Positions 37,716 to 47,359 are shown, numbered from the stretch's first letter. The stretch is 64,000 nt of DNA from Radicibacter daui (GCA_030657355.1 CP131056.1:2314501-2378500); one strand, 5' to 3'. Numbers and translations: made by a program. Notes: a model not told the origin generated them from the letters alone.

Positions 37716-39530
37716 TCAAACGGCCCGTTCCGCCGCCAGAACTTCCAGCACGCCGTCGCCGTAACGCTCCAGTTTTGCCGCGCCGATACCGGAGATTCCG
37801 GCAAGGTGGGCAAGGCTGCTGGCCCCGCTTTCGGCAATGGCGAGCAGGGTTGCGTCGTGGAAGATGACGTAGGGCGGCACGCCTTGCGTCTCGGCAAGGC
37901 GCTTGCGCCAGCCCCTCAGTGCCTCGAACACCGGCCTTGCATGTTCCGGCACTGTGCGGCTGGCGCCGGACTCGCGGGCACGGACCTTGTCCTTGCGCGG
38001 CCGGGTGATTTCCAGCTGCTGCTCACCGCGCAGCAGCGGGCGCACGCGTTCGGCGGGGCCGAGATGGAGGCCGCCATGCCCTTCGACATCCACCACCAGC
38101 AGGCCGGCGGCTACCAGCTGGCGAATGACGGATTGCCATTCGCTCTTGGAAAGGTCGGTGCCGAGCCCGTAGGTGGAGAGCTTGTCATGCCCGTACTGGC
38201 GGATGCGGTCGGTGTCGCCGCCCCGCAGGATGTCGATGATGTGGCCGGCGCCGAAACGTTGCTCAGTGCGGTAGACGCAGGAGAGCAGCTTCTGGGCGAT
38301 CACCGTGCCGTCGATGGTTTCCACCGGGTTGAGGCAGGTATCGCAGTTGCCACAGCCCTGATCGAGATGATCGGAGAAATATTCGAGCAGGATCTGTCGG
38401 CGGCATCTCGCAGATTCGCAAAAACCGAGCAGCGCGGAGAACTTGTTGCGCTCGATGCGCTTCTGCTCCTCGGCCGCTTCCGATCCTTCGATGAAGCTGA
38501 AGACCTTGGCCACATCCTGCGCGCCATAGAGCAGCAGCGCGGTCGATGGTAGCCCGTCGCGGCCAGCGCGGCCGGTTTCCTGATAATAGGCCTCAAGGTT
38601 CTTGGGCAGGTCGAGATGGACGACGAAGCGTACGTCCGGTTTGTCGACCCCCATGCCGAAGGCGATGGTCGCCACCATGATCAGCCCCTCTTCCTTGAGG
38701 AAGCGGTCCTGATGGTCGGCGCGCACGCGGGCATCAAGCCCGGCATGGTAAGGCAGCGCGTGATAGCCCTTGTCCCGCAGCCATTCCGCGGTGCGCTCTG
38801 TCTTGGAGCGCGACATGCAGTAGATGATGCCGCTTTCGCTGGACGGCCGGCTGTCGAGAAAATCCTCCAGCTGCTTGTTGGTGCTGGCTTTCGGCTCGAC
38901 GAGATAGCGGATGTTGGGCCGATCGAAGCCGGAGACGAAAACCTCACCGCGCCCGAGCGCCAGTCGCTCCACGATGTCACGCCGGGTCGGGCCGTCGGCC
39001 GTTGCCGTCAGTGCGATGCGCGGCACCTGCGGGTAGCGTGTGGCCAGCAGGTCGAGCCCGCGATATTCCGGGCGGAAATCATGGCCCCACTGGCTGACGC
39101 AGTGCGCTTCATCGACGGCAAAGAGCGAAAGCGGGATGGTATCCAGCCGGTCCAGCATGTCATCGGCCAGCAGGCGCTCCGGCGCCATGTAGACGATGTC
39201 GATCTCGCCATTATGCATGGCGCGCAGAGTCGCCCGCGCTTCGTCCGCCTCGACAGAAGAATTGAGCGCGCCGGCCCGCACGCCAAGCTGGCGCAGCGCT
39301 TCCACTTGGTCGCGCATCAGCGCAATCAGCGGCGAGACGACGATGGCGACACCGGACCGGCAGAGCGCCGGGATCTGGTAACAGAGGGACTTGCCGCCGC
39401 CCGTGGGCATCAGCACCAGCGCGTCCCCGCCCCCGACCACATGCTCTATGATCGCCTTCTGCGGACCGCGAAAGCGCGGATAACCAAAGACATCATGGAG
39501 AACTTGTTCGGGGTCGTGCGGCAGGGACAT
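37716..39530 (-). CDS. recQ: ATP-dependent DNA helicase RecQ
   Basis: A 604-residue RecQ of normal length. Walker A is [16 protein letters not shown], the DEAH box is [20 protein letters not shown], and motif VI is [15 protein letters not shown]. Zinc-binding cysteines are in [15 protein letters not shown] and GNCDTC. The RQC domain follows, and the C-terminal HRDC domain is [16 protein letters not shown]-like (about residues 520-600), ending with an [13 protein letters not shown] loop. It unwinds DNA in recombination repair. ATG 39530 is the natural start. Confidence 0.97.
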   Translation of the reverse strand: MSLPHDPEQVLHDVFGYPRFRGPQKAIIEHVVGGGDALVLMPTGGGKSLCYQIPALCRSGVAIVVSPLIALMRDQVEALRQLGVRAGALNSSVEADEARATLRAMHNGEIDIVYMAPERLLADDMLDRLDTIPLSLFAVDEAHCVSQWGHDFRPEYRGLDLLATRYPQVPRIALTATADGPTRRDIVERLALGRGEVFVSGFDRPNIRYLVEPKASTNKQLEDFLDSRPSSESGIIYCMSRSKTERTAEWLRDKGYHALPYHAGLDARVRADHQDRFLKEEGLIMVATIAFGMGVDKPDVRFVVHLDLPKNLEAYYQETGRAGRDGLPSTALLLYGAQDVAKVFSFIEGSEAAEEQKRIERNKFSALLGFCESARCRRQILLEYFSDHLDQGCGNCDTCLNPVETIDGTVIAQKLLSCVYRTEQRFGAGHIIDILRGGDTDRIRQYGHDKLSTYGLGTDLSKSEWQSVIRQLVAAGLLVVDVEGHGGLHLGPAERVRPLLRGEQQLEITRPRKDKVRARESGASRTVPEHARPVFEALRGWRKRLAETQGVPPYVIFHDATLLAIAESGASSLAHLAGISGIGAAKLERYGDGVLEVLAAERAV

Positions 39531-39645
39531 GAAAACTCTTTGAGGCTTTAGGCGTGGCCTGAGGCGGAAGTGCCGCCGGCTCCTGGAATGTGCCCCGCAT
39601 GGTTAGCGCATGCCGGCCGCCACGCCGAGAGCTTTGATCGCGGTC

Positions 39646-39674
39646 TTGACAGAAAACCGCACCGCCGACATTGT
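39646..39674 (+). promoter_or_regulatory. Candidate promoter of the LacI/ABC operon
   Basis: TTGACA (39646-39651) is followed after 17 bases by CATTGT (39669-39674). The LacI-type palindrome begins 12 bases further on, at the expected transcription start, so a bound repressor would block RNA polymerase. Confidence 0.5.
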
Positions 39675-39686
39675 TTCAGAAATATT

Positions 39687-39702
39687 GCTTAATCGATTAA
39701 GC
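39687..39702. promoter_or_regulatory. LacI-type operator, perfect 16-base palindrome
   Basis: GCTTAATCGATTAAGC is a perfect inverted repeat with the central CG typical of LacI/PurR-family sites. It lies 64 bases before the regulator's start codon. A near copy (13 of 16 bases identical) precedes the adenine deaminase gene at 47343-47358. Confidence 0.82.
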
Positions 39703-39766
39703 CATTCACCTGTCGGCATGGCGCTTCGGTACGCATCACGGCCGGCGAAAACTGTTGGGGGCGCAG

Positions 39767-40750
39767 GTGGCTGAGCGGGAAATCACGATCGAGGCGATCG
39801 CGAAGCGGCTGGGGGTTTCCACCGCCACCGTTTCCTATGCCCTTACCGGCCGTGGCCGGGTTTCGCAAAAGCGTGTTGAGGAAATTCAGGCTGTTGCGGC
39901 CGAGATGGGCTACGTGCCCTCCCATGCCGGGCGCAGCCTGCGCACCGGGCGGTCGGCCCTTGTCGGCCTTGTGGTGCCCAACATCACCAACCCCATCTTC
40001 CCGTCGCTGGCCCAGGAGATCGAGAGCGAGCTCTATCACCGCGGTTTCGGGGTACTGCTCGCCGACTCCCACAATAACGAGGGCCGGCAGAACGAGGCGA
40101 TCCAGCATCTGGCGGCGCGCGGCGCCGGTTCGGTGATCGTTATCCCCTGCCATGGCAGCGCGGTGCCGGACATGGGCATCCCGACCGTGCTGATCGACAG
40201 CTCGGAAACGCCGGGCAATGCGGTTGCCAGCGACCATCACGCCGGCGGCCGGCTGATGGCGGAGCATCTGCTCTCGCTCGGCCACCGCACCATCCTGCTG
40301 CTGGCCGGGCCGACGCGCTCCCGCGTGGCGCAGCTTCGTGCGGAAGGCTTTCGCTCGCGGTTTGCCGAGGCCTCCGGCGTCGACATCAGCATTCACCATT
40401 CCGGGTACGGCATTGCGGCCGGCAGCCTCGGTACCCAGCAGAACTGGCGCCTTGCCATGACGGCCGTTGCCGCCGTCTCCGACACGCTTGCCATCGGCGC
40501 GCTCAAGGCGCTGAGCCAGCGCGGCGTCAACGTGCCGGGCGATGTGTCGGTCACCGGCTTTGACGATACCGTGTGGGCGGAGTTGGTGACGCCCGCCCTC
40601 ACCTCCGTTCATCAGGATGTGCAGACCATCGCCATGGAAGCCGTGCGCATTGCGCTTGGCGAGCGCGAGCCTGGCGTCATCGTGCCGATGAGTATCGCCG
40701 AGCGCGCCTCCACCGCCAACGCGCCGCCCACACCCATCAACAAAGGCTGA
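39767..40750 (+). CDS. LacI-family transcriptional regulator
   Basis: A 327-residue LacI/PurR-type regulator. The N-terminal headpiece (TIEAIAKRLGVSTATVSYAL, VSQKRVEEIQAVAAEMGYVP) carries the helix-turn-helix and is followed by the hinge RSLRTGRSA. The effector domain begins LVGLVVPNITNPIFPSLAQE. SVTGFDDTVWAELVTPALTS is the usual C-terminal block. GTG 39767 is preferred over TTG 39755 because GGGGG lies seven bases upstream. It heads the operon for the importer and nucleoside hydrolase, and matching operators stand before this gene and before adenine deaminase, so it probably controls both and itself. The effector is probably a nucleoside or base. Confidence 0.92.
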   Translation: MAEREITIEAIAKRLGVSTATVSYALTGRGRVSQKRVEEIQAVAAEMGYVPSHAGRSLRTGRSALVGLVVPNITNPIFPSLAQEIESELYHRGFGVLLADSHNNEGRQNEAIQHLAARGAGSVIVIPCHGSAVPDMGIPTVLIDSSETPGNAVASDHHAGGRLMAEHLLSLGHRTILLLAGPTRSRVAQLRAEGFRSRFAEASGVDISIHHSGYGIAAGSLGTQQNWRLAMTAVAAVSDTLAIGALKALSQRGVNVPGDVSVTGFDDTVWAELVTPALTSVHQDVQTIAMEAVRIALGEREPGVIVPMSIAERASTANAPPTPINKG

Positions 40751-40843
40751 AGGACGCGGGATGCCACCCCCGTAAACCTCCGGCACTCCGGGCCGAAACC
40801 AGGCCCTACCTCTCTGAAGCCCTGTCCTTGCGGAGTTGATAAA

Positions 40844-41860
40844 ATGCTGAAGTCCATCGCCCTTGGCGCAGCCGGCATCCTGCTGGCCGGCACCGCGCTT
40901 GCCGACACCCCGACCCTTACCGTTTCGACCTACGGCATTGCCCAGGACGATTTCCGCAAGATCCTCTTCGACCCGTTCGAGGCCGAGTGCGGCTGCAAGG
41001 TGGTGGTCGATATCGGCAACAATGCCGAGCGTCTGGCCAAGATTGCCGCCAATCCGGACGGGTATGATCTGGTCGCCTTTTCCGATTTCGGCGCCCTGGA
41101 CGCCGCCAATCGTGGCCTGCTGCAGCCGATCGATACGTCGAAGCTGAGCAACTACGACAAGCTCTATGACAGCGCCAAGGACCCGGTCGGCAACAAGATG
41201 GCAGTTGGCTACACCATCTATGCCACCAGCATCGTCTACCGCACCGACAAGTTCGGCACCGTCAATTCCTGGGCTGATCTTCTGTCCGACAAGGCCAAAG
41301 GCCAGGTCGCCGTTCCGAACATTACCACCACGCAGGGGCCGCTCATCCTGCACATGCTGGCGGAAGCCGCCGGCGACAAGGATGTGAGCTACGCGAACGA
41401 GATCCAGAAGCTGGCGGACGCCAAGGGCGACATCGTCACCTTCTATGAGCGCTCCTCCCAACTCACCACCCTCTTCGCGCAGGAAGAAATCTGGCTGGCC
41501 CCGACCGGCCGTTATGCCTGGGGTAACTTGCTGAAGACCGGCCTGCCGCTTGCCTGGGCGACGCCGAAGGAAGGCCAGACCGGCGGCATGAATGTGCTGA
41601 GCATGGTCAAGGGCAGCAAGCACCCGGACCTTGCGCTGAAGCTCATCGACAAGTGGCTTTCCACCGAAACCCAGACTGCGCTCGGCAATGCCCTCGTCGA
41701 CAGCCCGGCCAACAAGGAAGCCAGGCTGGAAGCCGACAAGGGCGCGCTCATGACCTATGGCGCCGACCAGATCAACTCCATCAGCTTCATCAAACCGGCT
41801 GATCTGCTGGCTCACCAGGAGCAGTGGATCAAGGACTGGAACGCGAAGATCAGCCAGTAA
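40844..41860 (+). CDS. ABC transporter periplasmic binding protein, polyamine/iron-type (family 1)
   Basis: A 338-residue binding protein with a Sec signal peptide (LKSIALGAAGILLAGTALA, cleavage near residue 20). The mature protein begins TLTVSTYGIAQDDFRKILF and follows the PotD/AfuA-like fold, with YDLVAFSDFGALDAANRGLL and TIYATSIVYRTDKFGTVNSW typical of the family. It would capture the solute for the permeases encoded next. The operon also contains a nucleoside hydrolase and a deaminase-linked operator, so a nucleoside is the likely ligand, not a polyamine; this is inference. Confidence 0.88.
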   Translation: MLKSIALGAAGILLAGTALADTPTLTVSTYGIAQDDFRKILFDPFEAECGCKVVVDIGNNAERLAKIAANPDGYDLVAFSDFGALDAANRGLLQPIDTSKLSNYDKLYDSAKDPVGNKMAVGYTIYATSIVYRTDKFGTVNSWADLLSDKAKGQVAVPNITTTQGPLILHMLAEAAGDKDVSYANEIQKLADAKGDIVTFYERSSQLTTLFAQEEIWLAPTGRYAWGNLLKTGLPLAWATPKEGQTGGMNVLSMVKGSKHPDLALKLIDKWLSTETQTALGNALVDSPANKEARLEADKGALMTYGADQINSISFIKPADLLAHQEQWIKDWNAKISQ

Positions 41861-41922
41861 GCGGCTCGTGACAGCGCCGGCAGGGACAAGGACCGTGGTC
41901 GAAAGGCAAATGGTTAAGGCCA

Positions 41923-42759
41923 ATGTTTGAAAAACGATCGACCGGGGTATTGCTGACCCTGCCGGCGCTGGTGTTTCTGCTGGTGCTGTTTGTGCTGCCG
42001 GTGATGGTACTGCTGACCCGCAGCCTTGCCCTGCCGGAAGGTTGGGGGCTTGGCAATTTCGCCAGCTTCTTCAGCTCCGAACTCAATCGCACCATCTTCT
42101 GGCGCACGCTGCGGCTGGCGGCGACGGTTACCGCAGCCTGCGTCGTGCTCGGTTACATCACCGCCTTCGGGGTGCTCTCCTATACCAAGGAGCGGCGCGG
42201 CATGCTGACGGGCTTCGTCATCCTGCCGCTGATGATCTCGCCGGTGGCACGCACCTACGCCTGGATTGTGGTGTTGGGGCGCACCGGCTTTCTCAATGCC
42301 GTTCTCACCTCGCTCGGGATCATCGACAGCCCCCTGCGGCTGCTCTTTACCGAAACGGCGGTCTTCATCGGCCTTGTGCAGCTCTTCCTGCCGCTGATGG
42401 TTCTGCCGCTGCTCTCCGCGCTCGAAAATCTGCCGCGCGACGTTATTCCCGCAGCCCAGTTGCTGGGCGCCTCGCGCCTCATGGTGCTGTTCAAGGTCAT
42501 CCTGCCGCTGACGCGGGAGGGGCTGGTGGTTGGCGGCACGCTCGTCTTTACCGGCAGCGTTACCGCCTACATCACCCCGGCCATCCTCGGCGGCTCCAAG
42601 GTCATGATGCTGGAGACCCTGCTTTACCAGCGCATCAATGTCGCCAATGACCTGACGGGCGCAGCCGTCATCGCGGTGATCCTCGTCATCACGACGCTTG
42701 CCGCCAACAAGCTCTTGCGCCGGCTGGCAACGCCCCGGCAGCGGCAGGAGGCCCGCTGA
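41923..42759 (+). CDS. ABC transporter permease, PotB-like
   Basis: A 278-residue inner-membrane permease with six membrane helices (LTLPALVFLLVLFVLPVMVL at the start). The cytoplasmic EAA loop is at about residues 172-192 (LPRDVIPAAQLLGASRLMVL). Its last helices are followed by a basic tail. It forms a heterodimer channel with the next gene product. The stop TGA shares its last base with the start of the second permease gene. Confidence 0.92.
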   Translation: MFEKRSTGVLLTLPALVFLLVLFVLPVMVLLTRSLALPEGWGLGNFASFFSSELNRTIFWRTLRLAATVTAACVVLGYITAFGVLSYTKERRGMLTGFVILPLMISPVARTYAWIVVLGRTGFLNAVLTSLGIIDSPLRLLFTETAVFIGLVQLFLPLMVLPLLSALENLPRDVIPAAQLLGASRLMVLFKVILPLTREGLVVGGTLVFTGSVTAYITPAILGGSKVMMLETLLYQRINVANDLTGAAVIAVILVITTLAANKLLRRLATPRQRQEAR

Positions 42760-43532
42760 TGCAGTTTCTCTCTCGTTCCCTGCTGTGGCTGGTGCTGCTG
42801 TTCCTGCTCGGGCCGTTCGTCGTCATCGTGGCCGCGGGCTTCAGCGCCGGCGATACGCTGACCTTCCCGCCGCAAGGCTGGTCGCTGCGCTGGTACATCA
42901 AGATCTTCACCATCCCGGAATTCCAGCATTCCTTCGTGCTGAGCGTCTGGGTCGGTGTTGGCGCCACGCTATTGGCGCTGGTGCTGGGTGTTCCGGTTGC
43001 CTACGCCATCGCCCGCTACCGCCTGCCCTTCGGCGAGACCATCCGCACGCTGGTTTCCGCGCCGCTCATCGTACCCGGCATCATCATTGGCCTCGCCCTG
43101 CTGCGCTATGTGGTCTTCACGCTCAATGCGCCGGTCGAGATCACGCTGCTGCTGGGCCATACCACGTTGCTTATCCCCTATGCGGTGCGCGTGGTGTCGG
43201 CGAGCCTTGATAATCTGCGCAGCGATATCGAGGAGGCAGCGGTGCTGCTCGGCCGCAGCCGGCTTGGCGCTTTCTTTGCGGTGGTGATGCCCAACATCCG
43301 GGGCGCCATTCTCGCCGCCTTCGTGCTCAGCTTCATCACCTCCTTCAATCAGGTGCCGGTCTCGCTGTTCCTCAGCGGCCCCGGCGTTTCCATGCTGCCG
43401 ACGCAGATGCTCTGGTACATGGAATATACCTACGACCCCTCGATCGCCGCCCTCTCCGCCCTGCTCGCGCTCGGCGCGATGCTCATGGTTTTCCTGACCG
43501 AGCGGCTGCTCGGCCTTTCCCGCTATATGTGA
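42759..43532 (+). CDS. ABC transporter permease, PotC-like
   Basis: A 257-residue permease, the partner of the preceding one. It opens with a membrane helix (LLWLVLLFLLGPFVVIVAAG) and a periplasmic segment (PPQGWSLRWYIKIFTIPEF) found in PotC-like proteins. The EAA loop is at about residues 150-170 (NLRSDIEEAAVLLGRSRLGA). Five to six membrane helices are visible. The ATPase gene follows 15 bases later. Confidence 0.92.
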   Translation: MQFLSRSLLWLVLLFLLGPFVVIVAAGFSAGDTLTFPPQGWSLRWYIKIFTIPEFQHSFVLSVWVGVGATLLALVLGVPVAYAIARYRLPFGETIRTLVSAPLIVPGIIIGLALLRYVVFTLNAPVEITLLLGHTTLLIPYAVRVVSASLDNLRSDIEEAAVLLGRSRLGAFFAVVMPNIRGAILAAFVLSFITSFNQVPVSLFLSGPGVSMLPTQMLWYMEYTYDPSIAALSALLALGAMLMVFLTERLLGLSRYM

Positions 43533-43547
43533 CGGACATCTGCCCCC

Positions 43548-44582
43548 ATGAACGAGCTTCTGGTTCTCGATCATCTGACCCTGGCCTACGGGCGCGGCGC
43601 GCCGGCGGTAGAAGGCATGTCGCTGAGCGTGAAGGAAGGCGAGCTGGTCTCCTTCCTCGGCCCTTCCGGCTGTGGCAAGTCCACCACCATGCGGGCTATT
43701 GCCGGCCTGCTCACGCCGCGCAGCGGGCGCATCCTGCTGGCGGGCGAGGATGTGACGGCGGTGCCGCCCAACAAACGCGGCGTCGGGCTCGTCTTCCAGT
43801 CCTATGCGCTCTTCCCGCATCTGACGGTGTTCGAGAATGTCGCTTTCGGCCTGCGCGCCCGCAAGGAGAGCGCCGCCGTCATCCGCTCGCGGGTGGAAGA
43901 GATGGTGGCGGCCGTCGGCCTTGCCGGCTTCGAGCATCGCCTGTCGACCGATCTTTCCGGCGGCCAGCAGCAACGTGTCGCCCTTGCCCGCGCCATGGCG
44001 GTGCGTCCGCGCCTGTTGCTGCTGGACGAGCCGCTTTCCAACCTCGATGCTCGTCTGCGCATCGAGATGCGCGCCGAGCTTATGCGCCTGCAGCGCGAGT
44101 ACGGCATCACCATGATTTATGTGACGCATGATCAGGGCGAGGCGCTGGCGCTTTCTTCCCGCATCGCCGTGATGAACAGGGGCCGCATCGAGCAGCTTGG
44201 CACGCCGCAGGCGCTTTACGCCGCTCCGGCAACGCCCTTCGTTGCCACCTTCATGGGCTTTGAAAATGTCTTCACCGTCGATGGCAATCAGCTGGCGGCC
44301 GGTGACGGTAGCAAACTGCCGCTGGTGCAGCAGCCGGGTGCCGGGGTGCAGGCTCTGGCCTGGCGCCCGCAGGCCGTGACCCTCGGCAGCGGGCCTTACA
44401 GCGGCACGGTGCGTGGCGCCTCCTATCAGGGCGACAGCGTTGAATATCTGATCGACAGCGCCGGCGGCACCATCAAGGCAAGCGCGGCAGCGGGCAGCAA
44501 TTTCATCCCTGCCGGCTCCGAAGTCAGCTTCGACCTGCCGCTTGCCGGCGCCGCCCTTATCCCGGCCGGTGCCGGCGCATGA
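43548..44582 (+). CDS. ABC transporter ATP-binding protein, PotA-like
   Basis: A 344-residue ATPase. Walker A is GPSGCGKSTTMRAIAGLL, the signature is LSGGQQQRVALARAMA, Walker B is LLLLDEPLSNLDARLRIEMR, and the switch histidine is in IYVTHDQGEAL. A C-terminal TOBE/OB regulatory domain (about residues 250-340) completes the PotA/UgpC layout. It energises the PotB/PotC-like pair. Its stop overlaps the start of the nucleoside hydrolase gene by four bases, so enzyme and importer are made together. Confidence 0.94.
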   Translation: MNELLVLDHLTLAYGRGAPAVEGMSLSVKEGELVSFLGPSGCGKSTTMRAIAGLLTPRSGRILLAGEDVTAVPPNKRGVGLVFQSYALFPHLTVFENVAFGLRARKESAAVIRSRVEEMVAAVGLAGFEHRLSTDLSGGQQQRVALARAMAVRPRLLLLDEPLSNLDARLRIEMRAELMRLQREYGITMIYVTHDQGEALALSSRIAVMNRGRIEQLGTPQALYAAPATPFVATFMGFENVFTVDGNQLAAGDGSKLPLVQQPGAGVQALAWRPQAVTLGSGPYSGTVRGASYQGDSVEYLIDSAGGTIKASAAAGSNFIPAGSEVSFDLPLAGAALIPAGAGA

Positions 44583-45523
44583 TGGGCCGCCGCGGTATGT
44601 GGATCGATACCGATCTCGGTTTTGACGACATCGCCGCCATCGCCATGGTGCTGGCCAGTCCGGACCATCAGATTGCCGGCGTCGGTCTTGTTGCCGGCAA
44701 CGCGCCGCTTGATCAGGTCATTCGCAACGCCTTTGGCAGCAGCGCGCTTTTTGGCTGGGCGCTGGACTGGCATGCCGGCGCTACGGCACCGCTGCGGGAA
44801 AAGCTTGTGACGGCAGACTATGTGCTTGGCGAGACCGGTATCCGGACCGCCGGGCGCTCCTTGCCGGTCGCCACTGGAAAGCTTGCTTCCGGGGATGCGG
44901 TGGCTGCGATGCAGGAGTGGTTATCCACCTTGCCTGAAGGCAGCGGCGACATTCTGGCGCTCGGCCCCCTCACCAACATCGCGCAGCTGGTTTCGGCCGG
45001 GAGGTTTCTGGACCGGATCGGCCGCATCGTGCTGATGGGTGGCTCCACCGATCGCGGCAATCACACAGCCGCGGCGGAGTTCAACATCGCGGTCGATCCC
45101 GAAGCGGCGGATATCGTGTTTTCGGCGGGGTTGCGCACTGAAATGGTCGGGCTCAACGCCTGCCGCGAGGTGCCTGTAATTGCCGATGATGTGCACTGGA
45201 TGCGCGGTTTTTCCGGCATCGCCGCGCAAACCATGGCCGACATGCTGGAAGGATATCTCTCGATCCGCTCCGCCGATCTGTCGCGCCCGATGCCGCTCTT
45301 TGATCCGCTGGCGGCCGCGGCGCTGGTGGCGCCAGAACTTGTCACCTTGGCGCCGGCGCGCGTGGATGTGGAGCTTGAAGGGCGCCTTACCCGCGGCATG
45401 ACCGTGTGCGAGCTGCGCGTGCCGCAGCGGGCGGATGCCAATGCCCGGGTGGCGGTGGGTGCAGACAGCGATGGCGTTCGCCGGCTGCTGCGGGCGGCGC
45501 TACAGCTGGCGGTATCCGGCTAG
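44579..45523 (+). CDS. Nucleoside hydrolase (IunH family) with atypical active-site histidines
   Basis: A 314-residue member of the inosine-uridine nucleoside N-ribohydrolase family, which splits a nucleoside into base and ribose. The calcium-binding DTDLGFDDIAAI is at residues 10-21, GLVAGNAPLDQ and AEFNIAVDPEAADIV are intact. The usual His before the C-terminal Asp is replaced: FDPLAA instead of HDP. The HGKTG-type His region of other members reads DYVLGETGIRT here. Loss of both histidines recalls group III purine-specific enzymes. It overlaps the ATPase gene and is convergent with adenine deaminase. Confidence 0.9.
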   Translation: MMGRRGMWIDTDLGFDDIAAIAMVLASPDHQIAGVGLVAGNAPLDQVIRNAFGSSALFGWALDWHAGATAPLREKLVTADYVLGETGIRTAGRSLPVATGKLASGDAVAAMQEWLSTLPEGSGDILALGPLTNIAQLVSAGRFLDRIGRIVLMGGSTDRGNHTAAAEFNIAVDPEAADIVFSAGLRTEMVGLNACREVPVIADDVHWMRGFSGIAAQTMADMLEGYLSIRSADLSRPMPLFDPLAAAALVAPELVTLAPARVDVELEGRLTRGMTVCELRVPQRADANARVAVGADSDGVRRLLRAALQLAVSG

Positions 45524-45532
45524 GCGATCGTT

Positions 45533-47317
45533 TCAGGCCGCGTCGGGAAAGAGCGGGATCGGCTCCTGCGTTGCCACATCCATCAGCGGATAAAGATCGG
45601 TAATGCGCACCGCCGGTACCACCGGCAGGGCAAGGCCCGTCCCCACCACGATGGGCGGCGTGGCATGCGGGCGGATGCCCATGGCGTAGGCAGCGTTGTT
45701 GAGCGCGGTTGCCTGCGCCGTCATGGTCTCGACCGTCTCGTAGGACATGAGCCCGGCGAGCGGCAGCGGCACCTCCTCCACCATCGCCCCGTCCCGGCTC
45801 AGCACGAAACCGCCGCCGATCTCCTGCAAACGCTGGCAGGTTGCCAGCAGGTCGGCAGCGTTCTTGCCGTAGACGAGCAGGTTGTGGCTGTCATGGGCGA
45901 CGGTGTGGCCGTAGGCGCCGACCGTAAGGCCGGTGCCGCGGATAAGCGACAGGCTGGGTTTGTGCGTCTGGCCGTGGCGCGGCACGACGGCAATCAGGCA
46001 GATATCTTCCGGCAGGCTCGCCAGATCGACGGCGCCGTTCCGCACCGGGATTTCCGCTGTCTCCAGCTTCGTGGTCCGGTTCTTCTGCAGGGCCATGACA
46101 TTGGCGGTGACGGTGCCGTCGGCTATCGGTGCCGCGAGGCGGAAATCATCCTCGGTGAGCGGGTTCAGCTTTACCGAATTCGCCGTGGCGCGGCCGGCCA
46201 GCGGGTCGGCGATGCGGCGCATCAGGGCGCCGCCGGCAACGATCTGCCGGCCGCCGACATAGACATCCACGGCCCGCAGGCTTTCCGGTCCGTCATAAAG
46301 CGTGAAATCGGCAACCCGCCCCGGGGCAATGGCGCCGAGGTCGCGCAGATTGTAGTGCGTGGCCCCGATAAGGCTTGCCCACCGCAGGGCACGCGCGGGC
46401 TCGACGCCGTATTTGATGACTTCGCGCACCACCCGGTTCATGTGGCCGACATTGACGAGATCGCCCGGCGCCACATCGTCGGTGCAGAGCGCGATATCGA
46501 CATGTTTTGCCGTCAAGAGCTCCGGCATCACCGCCGGCAGGTGGTTGGAGTGCGAGCCCAGTTTGACGAAGGGCAGCAGGCCAAGGCGCAGCTTTTCCAG
46601 CGCTTCGGCGCCGCCGCGCAGCTCATGGTCGTTCTCCACGCCGGCAGCCATATAGGCTTGCAGCGTGCGGCCGACGACAGCCGGGGCATGGCCCTGGATG
46701 GTCTTGCCGGCCTTTGCGCCGGCTTCGATGATGCCGAGCATGCGCTCGTTGCCGCGCGACACGCCGACAAAATCCATGACTTCCGCCACGGAGATAACAC
46801 GCGGCCAGGCCAGCATCTCGGCAATGTCTTCCGGATCGAACCGGGCACCCGTCGTCTCGGCGCCCAGCACGGCGGGCACGCAGGAGGGCACAGCGACCAG
46901 AACGCGCAGCGGCAGCCCTTCGCTGCCCTCCAGCATCAGGCGCACACCCTCCTTGCCCATCACATTGCCAATCTCGTGCGGATCGATGATGACGGTGGTG
47001 GTGCCATGGCGCAGCACGCCTTCGGCATAACGCGCCGGCGTGACCATCGAGCTTTCGATGTGCAGATGCACGTCGATGAGGCCGGGCGCCGCCACAAGGC
47101 CGGTGGCATCGACATCGCGCCGCCCCTCAAGCCGGTCGATTCCGGCGGGACCGACATAGGCAAAGCGCCCGCAGGTGATGCCGATGTCGCTCGATGTCAG
47201 CTCGCAGGTAAAGACATTGGCCAGCAGCGCATTGCGGATCAGCAGGTCGAAGGGCCGCTCGCCGCGGGCGGAGGCCACGACAGCCTGGCGATCTTTAAGG
47301 CTCATCGGTGTGAACAT
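45533..47317 (-). CDS. ade: Adenine deaminase
   Basis: A 594-residue amidohydrolase converting adenine to hypoxanthine and ammonia. The metal-binding motif HLHIESSMVTPARYAEG is at about residues 82-98, then TTTVIIDPHEIGNVMGKEG, GHAP and LCTDDVAPGDLVNVG. The C-terminal adenine deaminase domain (NNAAYAMGIRPHATPPIVVG and on) is present, as in long bacterial Ade proteins. ATG 47317 has GGAA upstream. The LacI-type operator lies 25 bases before it. It converges with the nucleoside hydrolase, nine bases apart, so base release and deamination are encoded side by side. Confidence 0.94.
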   Translation of the reverse strand: MFTPMSLKDRQAVVASARGERPFDLLIRNALLANVFTCELTSSDIGITCGRFAYVGPAGIDRLEGRRDVDATGLVAAPGLIDVHLHIESSMVTPARYAEGVLRHGTTTVIIDPHEIGNVMGKEGVRLMLEGSEGLPLRVLVAVPSCVPAVLGAETTGARFDPEDIAEMLAWPRVISVAEVMDFVGVSRGNERMLGIIEAGAKAGKTIQGHAPAVVGRTLQAYMAAGVENDHELRGGAEALEKLRLGLLPFVKLGSHSNHLPAVMPELLTAKHVDIALCTDDVAPGDLVNVGHMNRVVREVIKYGVEPARALRWASLIGATHYNLRDLGAIAPGRVADFTLYDGPESLRAVDVYVGGRQIVAGGALMRRIADPLAGRATANSVKLNPLTEDDFRLAAPIADGTVTANVMALQKNRTTKLETAEIPVRNGAVDLASLPEDICLIAVVPRHGQTHKPSLSLIRGTGLTVGAYGHTVAHDSHNLLVYGKNAADLLATCQRLQEIGGGFVLSRDGAMVEEVPLPLAGLMSYETVETMTAQATALNNAAYAMGIRPHATPPIVVGTGLALPVVPAVRITDLYPLMDVATQEPIPLFPDAA

Positions 47318-47341
47318 GCTGAAATTCCGCGAAAAAGAATC

Positions 47342-47359
47342 TGCTTAAACGTTTAGGCA
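47342..47359. promoter_or_regulatory. LacI-type operator before the adenine deaminase gene
   Basis: TGCTTAAACGTTTAGGCA is an inverted repeat with one mismatched pair. Its core (47343-47358) matches the operator at 39687-39702 at 13 of 16 positions, including the central CG, so the LacI regulator 7.6 kb away probably binds both. Confidence 0.8.

Noticed and set aside
39689-41923. A 744-codon minus-strand frame across the LacI and binding-protein genes
   Set aside because: It opposes two clear genes with proper ribosome sites and spans their intergenic region, which is typical of a chance frame.
45665-47356. A 563-codon plus-strand frame opposite adenine deaminase
   Set aside because: Adenine deaminase has all metal-binding motifs; the antisense peptide has none.
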